Shown here piece after piece: positions 56,361 to 64,000 of a stretch of DNA of 64,000 nucleotides. Position numbers and translations under genes: made by a program. The stretch lies in contig JAMJFZ010003624.1 in assembly GCA_026225945.1 (NCBI GenBank), positions 7,602,001 through 7,666,000 of the forward strand, written 5' to 3'. The notes below the pieces were generated by a model. That model saw nothing but the letters and a program-made list of their open reading frames with translations. It was not told where the DNA came from and did no database searches. The stretch is from Cricetomys ansorgei (Eukaryota; Chordata; Mammalia; Rodentia; Nesomyidae). How positions within the stretch are numbered: position 1 is the stretch's first letter; each line of letters opens with the position of its first letter.

Positions 56361-56455
56361 ATAATTGGAGTTATACCTTAGTGGTAGAAAACTCACCAAG
56401 CATGCACAGGGCCCTGCGTTCAATCCTACTTCCAGGAGAGAAAAAAAAAAAAGTT
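56361..56455 (+). repeat. ID-type SINE (diverged)
   Basis: 'ttggagttataccttagtgg', 'agcatgcacagggccctgcg' and 'ttcaatcctacttccagg' plus an A-tail. Confidence 0.6.
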
Positions 56456-56758
56456 TTAAATTAAAAAACCTTATTGTTAAGATTACTTCAAGTAAGCGAT
56501 CTTTTTGACTCTCAAAAAAATTGTCCTGTACGAGAAACTGGCTTGATCATTCTGCTGTCATATGATGTCATGTTCTACTGGGCCAGCCTCAGAAGCTGGG
56601 GGATCAAAGGCAAACAGAGGAAGGCTGGGCCAGACTCTCAGCTGTCTCAGTTCCACAGAGCACCCTGAAAGTGAAGTGCGTTTAGGGTACAGATGTGGCA
56701 GTTGAAAAAAAAAGTGAGGGAAAAGATGGAGGCTATTTCCAACTCTAAGAAAATTCAA

Positions 56759-56853
56759 GTGCTCGCTTCGGTGGTACATGTACTAAAACTGGAATGATAC
56801 AGAGAAGATATTAGCATAGCCCTTGCACAAGAATAACATGAAAATGCATGGAA
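56759..56853 (+). pseudogene. U6 spliceosomal snRNA pseudogene
   Basis: Functional U6 pairs with U4 and U2 in the catalytic core of the spliceosome. This copy opens with the U6 5' stem (GTGCTCGCTTCGG) and keeps 'actggaatgatacagagaag', but carries a 2-base insertion in AGATATTAGCAT, which falls next to the ACAGAGA box, and many substitutions across 56800-56850. The 3' end of U6 and any T-run terminator are replaced by a GA/GGAA tract. I judge it a dead retrocopy. Confidence 0.88.
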
Positions 56854-56978
56854 AGAGAGAGAGAGAGAGAAAGAGACAGGGAAGAAGGAAGGAAGGAAGG
56901 AAGGAAGGAAGGAAGGAAGGAAGGAAGGAAGGGAGAGAGGGAGGAAGGGAGGGAGGGAGGGAGGAAAGGAAGGAAAAT
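56854..56978. repeat. (GA)n/(GGAA)n purine tract
   Basis: GA units, then about nine GGAA units, then GGGA units. Probably expanded from the A-rich tail of the U6 retrocopy. Confidence 0.95.
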
Positions 56979-57721
56979 ATCGCTGGCCAGGAATCAACCT
57001 TAGGGCCTTATATCCCAGAATACATCAGTCCAGTGCCATGGGCACAACCCTCAGCTGGACAGCTCGGTTGGAAAGCTTACCTTTAGGTGTAGGTCTTGGA
57101 GAACTGTGGGACAACCCTCAGCCCAGAGGGCAAAATTAACACCAGAAGCTGTGTTTATTTAGGTTGTAGGGAGGCGGGCTTCACAAGGAGTCCATATTTG
57201 TTCATGCCTCAAAGCTTATTAGCTAGATTAGGGAGCTATTTGCTAACCCTGTCAACCACTCTACTTCCCCTGCGTCTGGGTTTATGTGCATGGTGTTTGG
57301 GGCTCACCGGTTGGTGTGGCTGGATCGGGGAAGTTCAGTGCATGCGTGTGGGAGAATCTCCCAACAGACTTTTAAATAATCTACTTCAATGAATCCAGGG
57401 GTTTCCCCCTCCTGAACAATCTAGTTTTAAAACGACAGGGATAGGCCATTAGCTTAATCCAGTTCCTGGCCTCTGCTTGCAGAACTTTGGACCCCATTCT
57501 TCACGTCCTGAATTTGATTCCATAAAAATTATCTTGGCCCGGAAAATAAGGAAAGATATCAGCAGACACGGATTCTCTGCCATTATTTATGGAGGTCACT
57601 AACATACTGCCACCCCTCTGCAAGTTCTCGGCTTCTTGTTCCGTCCTCCGTCTGTAACTAGGGACACTCATGGTAACCCGTTTCACGGTGTGCTCCCGTG
57701 GAGCTACGGAACGGCCGACTT
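56979..57721. other. Unassigned sequence
   Basis: 'gggacaaccctcagccc' near 57110 partly repeats 'ggcacaaccctcagctgg' at 57040, a short local similarity. No gene was recognised. Confidence 0.35.
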
Positions 57722-58020
57722 TTTCTCATGACTGTGACAAAGTACTCGACAGAGTGACTTTCAAGGATGTCTCATGACGTCAGTGGCTCAGTCCTTCCTG
57801 GGTTGGCCCTTGTACTTAAGCAGAAGATGGTTGCTGCGTAGGCTTGGGAGGAGAACAACTGTGACTTCATAACTGACCAGGAAGCAGCCAGAAAGCAGTA
57901 CACCCCTCCTGACCCGCTCTCAGGGACTTACATCCCAGACCTCAGCTGCAGCTCCTAAAGTTTGCACGGTCTCCCAAAATAACACTTATTGAGGACCAAA
58001 CACTCAGAGCCTGAGCCCAC
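57722..58020 (-). repeat. ORR1/MLT1-like MaLR LTR, reverse
   Basis: 'catgactgtgacaaagtact', 'gaccaggaagcagccagaaa', 'ctcctaaagtttgcacggtc' and 'tattgaggaccaaacactca' match the reverse MaLR order. Confidence 0.68.
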
Positions 58021-58196
58021 AAGAACCACTGGTGTAATGTCTATAGTAATTAACGCAGCACCTAGGCTGTAGTAAACAGTAACTGTGATCTCTTAACATT
58101 CTAAATTACCATACTCTGGGCTGAATACAGCTCGTGGATAGAGTTTGTTCAGCATGCCTGACACCCTCAGAGCAACAGCTGGTTCTGCAGTAACAA

Positions 58197-58228
58197 CAAC
58201 AACAGCAACAATAATAATAATAATAATA
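58197..58228. repeat. (CAA)n/(TAA)n microsatellite
   Basis: Trinucleotide mixture of CAA, CAG and TAA. Confidence 0.9.
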
Positions 58229-58610
58229 GATTAAAGTAAAAACCACTACCAGACAACAATTTTTTAAAATTTGTTTCCTCTCCAAATCTCTTGAACCCAC
58301 AGACAGGAGACACAGAAAAACAAGATTGTTCTACTCACAGGAACATTCCACATGATAGCCAGGATCCCCCAACTCTCGGAAACAGAAGTAAATCTAGCCA
58401 GAATCTGTTCAAAGAGATTCTACAAAGAAGAAAGTCTTGCCTACCTTTTCCCACTCTGGACTCTGATCATGATTTTCAACTTCTTGGAGAACCAAGACAA
58501 CTTGATATCATATGACGTCAGAATTCTTTAATCCCTGAATTTATGAGGATGTCACATGATTTTCTTAGGAACAAAAGAACTACTCTCTGCTAGAACTTGT
58601 TCAGTTCATG
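58229..58610. other. Unassigned sequence
   Basis: No feature was recognised. Confidence 0.35.
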
Positions 58611-58649
<39 letters not shown>

Positions 58650-58650
58650 T
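58611..58650. repeat. (TG)n microsatellite
   Basis: TG array with one TATG interruption. Confidence 0.95.
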
Positions 58651-58942
58651 GAATTCAGCGCAGAAGACATACAACTGCTTTTATATTGGTCTTAATTTCT
58701 CTTCAGCATAAACCCCACAGCAAGTGTTCGCCTAGAGTAGGAGAGAACCAGCCTGGCTGTGGAGTCTCTTTATTGTACACCACCTGCTTCAGGCTCCTGG
58801 TTTCCAACCACATACTATGCTTGGTTTTTGTTGCCTGAGGACCCCAGGAGAAACTTCGCAATGTCATAGCTTCTAGTCCCCAAAAAGCACAGGCATGACC
58901 TGTCTCTCTTATTTTATTGGTCAACAAATTGATGGTTATAGG

Positions 58943-58943
<1 letters not shown>

Positions 58944-58981
<38 letters not shown>
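58944..58981. repeat. (AC)n microsatellite
   Basis: Uninterrupted AC array. Confidence 0.95.
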
Positions 58982-58984
<3 letters not shown>

Positions 58985-61135
58985 TTTTTTTTGTCAGACA
59001 GAACATTTAACTAGTTTAAAGTGGGAGCTAAAAGTGAGCCTTCCATTGTGCAAAACTTGGTGCTGAGAGGCTTCCTGGGGCTCTAATGCAGAAGACCTTT
59101 CTGGCCACAGGAATGGATGTTGTTGGGGCTTTTTAAGGGGCCCACTACTATATGAGTGGCTTACACTTCAAAGTCCCTACAGTTCTTCTCTCCCCTGCCC
59201 TATGCTTATAGAAAGAAAAACACCCCTCCAAGAATTTTTGCTGGAATTAGACCATGTCTGAGCTTTTCAAAAAGCCTCTGTAAAGCCCAGACCTTTCCAA
59301 TATTGAAGACCCTTCCCCTTGAGGGTCTTCCCATCCTCTGATTTCACCAGTCAGGGAGGCAGGTTGATTCATTTGATATAGAAGCAGTATCAGTGGTGAG
59401 ACGTTGACTGCTTGTTCTAATCAAATTTATTGCCAAAGACCAATGTTTGAGCCCACCCTTGATCCTGAGGCCCCTAGCCAAATGTCCAGCTCCACCCTCC
59501 TCTGTCTTATGGGGATCTATCTGTGTTCTTGCATAGGTGATTCCCCACAAAGCTTCTGACACAGGATTGTGGATAAACTAATAGATCTTAGTACCTGAGA
59601 GGTGACATGAAGGTATTTAAAGCATAAAAACTATCTAAAAACTAACAAAATTTGCATGAAATTTTGGAAAACTAAGAACCTACCATGCCTACATTTATCC
59701 CAGAGCTCCAAGATATCTGTGGGACCTGATTCTGATTCCGAGGTGGGAATCCTGGTTGAAGACAAAACATTTATTCCCCAAGGGACAAAGAGAGCTTATA
59801 TTTACCTTTCTCCCTGTATTCCAAGAGGGGCCTGTCACTCCATCTATTGTACTTGATTGATTCTCCTTGGAAACCAACTATGGAAGACCTAAGTTAAAGT
59901 AGCAATGGATTTGGGGGCCCAAGAGTTTGAGGAAACACCACTGCTATACATCATCTAGCTCCAGGCCACCCCTAAGATCCTTCTCGAGGCCTTGTATTGA
60001 GATGTGGGAGCCCAGCTGCCCTCTGTTCACATGGAGGGCTTAAGCAAGTACAGAGAGCCTCACCCTCAGGCCACTCACCAATTGCATTCTTAAGAAGCAC
60101 AAACTCAGCCCTCTAGCATGGTGCTAGGTGCCAAGGACCATTTCCCCAGAGTGTGTAAGACAAAGGTCTCCAATCTAAGTAGCAGATTAAAATCCCCTCG
60201 GTGGCTATAAAACAAACACACATTGTGTTTAAAAGCACAGGTGAAACTGTGTGGGCAGAGGTCCAACAGGGTCCAAGTCCATAACGTGTTTTACAGGTGG
60301 GTTTGGTATGTGAACAGGAAGTGCTCCCGGGAGAAGGTGGAATGAGAACTGGGCTTGCTTTTTATCTCTTCTAACTGGCATTCTCACGGAGCACTTTCTT
60401 CTGCCCCACCTCCGCCCCTCATCCACAGGTATCCACCTCTCAAATACTGTCTTAGCAACCGTTACTGATTAACTCTACCCAGCCGAACAGGCCGGCATCA
60501 ATGCCGCCGGCGGAATTCAGACTCCTGTCATACCTTCACAAAGTTCCAAGGTCGGAAAGGATCTTAGAGGTCATCTAATCCCAACTCCCTTTCGTTGCTA
60601 GAAAAGACACCCGACCGACCTGTTTGTCGGCACACTTCCTGGGAAGGTTCACGGTGGTGGCTGTGGCTATCTGGGCAAAACAACCAGCGTTAGAGAAGTA
60701 GGGGCCAAGAAGAAATGGTTAAGACACAAAGCTCAACGGAACAATCTAACCACATGACTAGCGCCTGGTCACCTCTGAGATTTGAGCCACCCGCTGATAA
60801 ATCGTGCGCCCAAGGCTGCACATTGAATTATGCTTCAACCCAACCCAAACACTAGAGTAGCAGCCACGTTGTAGCTTTCAGGTCAAACCTATGTAGTCAG
60901 TGTGGAGGGTGAGTCTGTACCCAGGCTGGCTCCAGCCCCAATTAGAACTCCACGACAAGAAAACCGGTTCTTCCTTCTGTACCTCCAAGGTCAGCCTATC
61001 ACCGTATACCCAGCACAACTGTTTGTGTAGCTTTGATGAACTACACTGAATTATGTGAGTTTTAACGAGTTGCAGAATTCATTATGAGTGAGAAAAATAT
61101 ATAGCATAGGAAATATGACAGAGGCTAGGGTGGGG
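58982..61135. other. Long stretch without recognised features
   Basis: About 2.1 kb. 60485-60665 has clustered CpG (including CCGCCGGCGG), and 60540-60605 ('ggatcttagaggtcatctaa') resembles an old mammal-wide repeat of uncertain name. The short frames at 59656-59856 and elsewhere have no domain I recognise. Confidence 0.35.
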
Positions 61136-61350
61136 AGGGAGAGATGGCTCAGCAATTACGTGCACTGGCTGCACTTCCAGAGGACCTGGGTTTGATTCCC
61201 AGCACCCACATGGTAGCTCACAACCACATATAACTCTAGTTTGAGAGGACCTGACATGTTCTTCTGGCCCCCGTGGGCACCGGGCATGCATGTGGTACAC
61301 AGGTATATGTGTGCAAGCAAACACTCATACAAATGAAATAAAAGTACTTT
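61136..61350 (+). repeat. B3 SINE
   Basis: 'gagagatggctcagcaatta', 'ttgattcccagcacccacat', 'cacatataactctagtttga' and a long tail with 'caagcaaacactcatacaaa' and AATAAAAG. Confidence 0.92.
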
Positions 61351-61787
61351 ATCTTTTTTAAGGAAAAAAGAGAAAGAAAAAGAATGAATAAGCCAACTCC
61401 TTCCCAACCACGCCAGGATCTCTGTCTCTGGAAAGAGAAAGATGGTGAAGGTATTGATTCCACCAGATAACAGCTTTATAATGGTCCTGGTGGAGCCGAA
61501 GGCAAGCACTGTGCTACAATCCTCCCATGTTACTCTCACAGTGGGTCTATGAGGTGCGTACTCCTGGGACCCTCTCCGCAAGATGGAACTCAGAATAACA
61601 ACGATGTCAGAGATCAGAGATCTAGAGGTGGTGTCTGACTCCGAGAAAGAAGCAAAGGCTGTGCTGGATTTTATATGCTGGGCAGATTTTGAGATTGATA
61701 TTTAAACAGAAAGGGAAAGCTCTGAGAGGAGAGCTCACCAGCAGGACAGGAAGACAGATGTTACCACCTGTTTTGAAGAGAGATGCA
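61351..61787. other. Unassigned sequence
   Basis: No feature was recognised. Confidence 0.35.
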
Positions 61788-61925
61788 GTGCTGGTCACAG
61801 TAGCAGAACTCGGGACTCGGAGACAAGTGGATCCCTAACTTCTGAGGCCAGCCTGGTCTACATAGCAACTTCCAGGCCAGCCAGGGCTCCACAGTAACAC
61901 CTTGCCTCCAACACAAGCAAATTAA
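61788..61925 (+). repeat. Diverged B1 SINE
   Basis: 'gaggccagcctggtctacat' and 'aggccagccagggctccaca' with an A-rich end. The head is degraded. Confidence 0.75.
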
Positions 61926-62274
61926 AAAGGATACAATGCAGTGTCAAGAACAGGAGACAAATTAGGTAAGGAATGAACATTCCACGGAACGTGGCCATTA
62001 GAAGGTCAGAGTCGGTCATGGCGGGAGCAGTCCTGAGTGGGTTCTATGGGAGAGAGCAGAGTGCAGGAACACCTGAGTGGGTAGGAACAGAATGAGGGAA
62101 GTTTCCTCAGATGAGAAGGCCTGGTGTTTGTTCAGAGGTCAAGAGGCAGAAATCTGTGAAGTGGGAGATGCTGGGGACGGTGGAAGAGAAGAAATTTGGC
62201 CTATCTAAAAAGGAATATAAACAAATGTCCTGTATATAGGCATCTATCCACTTTGCATATCCTATGAAAGGGCA
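61926..62274. other. Unassigned sequence
   Basis: No feature was recognised. Confidence 0.35.
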
Positions 62275-62457
62275 TATGTGTGTGTGTGTTTGCCTGTATC
62301 TGTGTGTATATGTGGATGCCCTCGGAGGCCAGAAAGCATGAATTACAGCTAGAATTACAGACAGTTGTAAGCATCTTGGCATGGGTGCTGGGCACTGAAC
62401 TCAGATCCTCTGCAAGAGTAGCAAGTACTCATAACAGCTGAGCCATCTCTCCAACCC
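62275..62457 (-). repeat. B3 SINE, reverse
   Basis: Head at 62457 ('gctgagccatctctccaacc' on +), 'agctagaattacagacagtt' B3 core and a TG-rich tail at 62275-62315. Confidence 0.85.
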
Positions 62458-62721
62458 TGATTATTATTTCCAATAGACTATTTTTAGAGCAGTTTTAAGA
62501 TCACAAATGGGATGGGTGGTATAGAGGTTTCCCACACGCCCCGGTCCTTACTTGCATGGCTTCTCCCATTATTAACAGCCTCCAGGTGTGGTCTGCTGCT
62601 GAGGAGTCTACACTGATGCACCTTTACCACTCAAGGGTCACTGTTGGCATCGGGGAATGAATAGCACATTCAGTGGGCTTAGGCAAAACACACAATGATG
62701 TATATTGCTATAGTTAGATCT

Positions 62722-63044
62722 AAGACATCTCCCTTTGGGCTCATGTGTTTGAACACTTAGTCTCCAGCTGGTGGTACTGGTTTGGAAGGCTTTGGAAACT
62801 TTAGAGGAAGGAAATCAGACTTTGAGAGTTATTTGCCCACCCTACCTCAGGTCCAAGCTTGCTGCCCCTTGCTTCCCTGAGATATGAGGGATCCCAGGTA
62901 TATGGTCCCTCTGTCCTGAGTTCTGCCATGCTTTCTCTGCTATGATGGACTGTATTCATTCAAACTGTGAGCCCAAATAAATCCTTCCTTTCCTAAGCTG
63001 CCTTTGTCAGGTATTTTTCTCACAGCAATGATCAAAGTAATTAA
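62722..63044 (+). repeat. MaLR-like LTR
   Basis: 'gggctcatgtgtttgaacac', 'gctggtggtactggtttgga', 'tctgctatgatggactgtat', AATAAA at about 62977 and 'gtatttttctcacagcaatg' fit the rodent MaLR 3' end. Confidence 0.68.
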
Positions 63045-63274
63045 TCTGTGTCTAACATTATAGCATCATATAGAATAGTTAGTTCATCGTCCCCCCAAAT
63101 CCTCTACTTCACACAGATGTTTTTTAAGAAATGAAACTAAAATCAGTTTTGTATTTTTGCTTCTTTGGAAATGGCAAGATAAGCAAACTCACATACAGAG
63201 GATGTGCTATCTTGTTAGGCTTGTGCTTTGTTCTTGGTGATTTGAAATCTACTTGATCTTTTAAAAGTTTCAAA

Positions 63275-63424
63275 GCCGGGCGATGGTGGTGCAAGCCTTT
63301 AATCTCAGCACTCAGGAGGCAGAGGCAGACAGGTCTCTGTGAGTTCGAGTCCAGCCTGGTCTACAGAGTGAGTTCCAGGACAGCCAGAGTTACAACAGAG
63401 AAATTCTGTCTTGAAACACAAAAC
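63275..63424 (+). repeat. B1 SINE (local variant subfamily)
   Basis: Complete B1 from 'gccgggcgatggtggtgcaa' with AGCCAGAGTTACAACAGAG and an A/C-rich tail. Confidence 0.94.
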
Positions 63425-63727
63425 AGAAATAAAAACAAAGAGTCTCAGATACCCACCTGGCCACAGACAACACCATCTAGACCCAGTTCTATAAGGTTGG
63501 AGTACAGAGCATCCGAAGTACCAGCACTGAAGGGGCTGACAAATCAGGAAACCCCTGCCTTCTGCCCGTGGACAGTTAGGATGGCAAAAGCAGAGTGCTT
63601 AAACCTCGGACGTTCCCGTGTGGTCTGTCAGTGCTAAGTGAAGCAACTTCATCCTAAAACATTACCTTCTTTAATTTCATCTCGCAGAGAAAAATATGGT
63701 ACCCTCAGGATTGCCTGCTTCCCCATG
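63425..63727. other. Unassigned sequence
   Basis: No feature was recognised. Confidence 0.35.
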
Positions 63728-63900
63728 AAACATGATTTATCAAGCACCTACTATATGGGAGTAGCAGTTTGCTTTGGATATGTGATAATCCACCCTCGAA
63801 ACAAAAACATTTATCATATCTTACAATGCTATATATCCAGGCAAAATCAAAGACTGTGCAGGAACGGTAGAGGCACAAAGATGCTCCAAAGTGGCCATTT
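63728..63900 (-). repeat. L2 LINE 3' end remnant
   Basis: 'tgatttatcaagcacctact' followed by 'atatgggagtagcagtttgc' is reverse L2 3' sequence. Confidence 0.5.
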
Positions 63901-63945
63901 GTGCTTCAGGGGCTCAGAGGAGGCACTCAAAAGAAGCATTTGATA

Positions 63946-64000
63946 ACCAGGTATAGCGGTACACTCCTGCAATCCCAGCACTCTGGAGGCTAAGGAGGAA
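63946..64000 (+). repeat. B1-like SINE cut by window end
   Basis: 'aaccaggtatagcggtacac' and 'aatcccagcactctggagg' are the first 55 bases of a B1. The remainder lies beyond the window. Confidence 0.75.

Noticed and set aside
59656..59856. Short frame considered as an old retroviral env or pol remnant
   Set aside because: No motif that would place it in a retroviral protein, and no LTRs or primer-binding site nearby.

Overview
This window looks like gene-poor nuclear DNA of a muroid rodent. Rodent-restricted repeats occur throughout: B1, B3 and B4 (ID+B1) SINEs, ID elements, a URR1-type hAT transposon, ORR1/MaLR-like LTRs and fragments with rodent LINE-1 3' ends. Older mammalian MIR, L2 and L1M remnants lie between them, with many long microsatellites. 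Most of the younger B1 copies share the variant AGCCAGAGTTACAACAGAG, which differs from the usual mouse and rat form (inference: neither Mus nor Rattus, species not assignable from here). I found no convincing protein-coding gene, rRNA, tRNA, CRISPR array, operon or origin. Open frames longer than 100 codons fall in repeats, in microsatellites or in sequence with no recognisable domain.

Layout. 1-14 kb: sparse SINEs, a MaLR-like element whose tail is split by a URR1 transposon (6.7-7.4 kb), a MIR pair (8.4-8.8 kb), L2 and ID pieces. 14-23 kb: B1 and B3 copies, a candidate exon at 16.6 kb, and a target-site-flanked retro-insertion at 18.8-19.8 kb made of about 37 copies of a 19-bp repeat joined to a LINE-1-like 3' end. 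23-24 kb: an LTR-like element with an internal, almost perfect inverted duplication around an AT-rich array. 24-33 kb: nested LTR-like repeats, a mostly repeat-free stretch with a possible terminal exon (26.4-26.75 kb), and another rodent repeat at 28.6-29.3 kb. 33-41 kb: dense simple-sequence DNA (CAGA array with a 139-bp duplication, GATA, a 300-bp polypurine tract, a long TG array). 41-46 kb: an old L1M 3' UTR, two MaLR LTRs and a repeat-poor stretch. 46-54 kb: SINE clusters. 54-58 kb: a 430-bp GAT/GGT array, a reverse LINE-1 3' UTR, a U6 snRNA pseudogene and another MaLR. 58-64 kb: mostly unassigned sequence with B3, B1, MaLR and L2 copies.

Nothing here works together as a pathway. The most notable objects are structural: the VNTR-bearing retro-insertion, the 166-bp inverted duplication, and several local duplications. 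Three open splice-like segments are listed as weak exon candidates only. Repeat names come from recognition of consensus-like stretches without a database search, so subfamily names are tentative.
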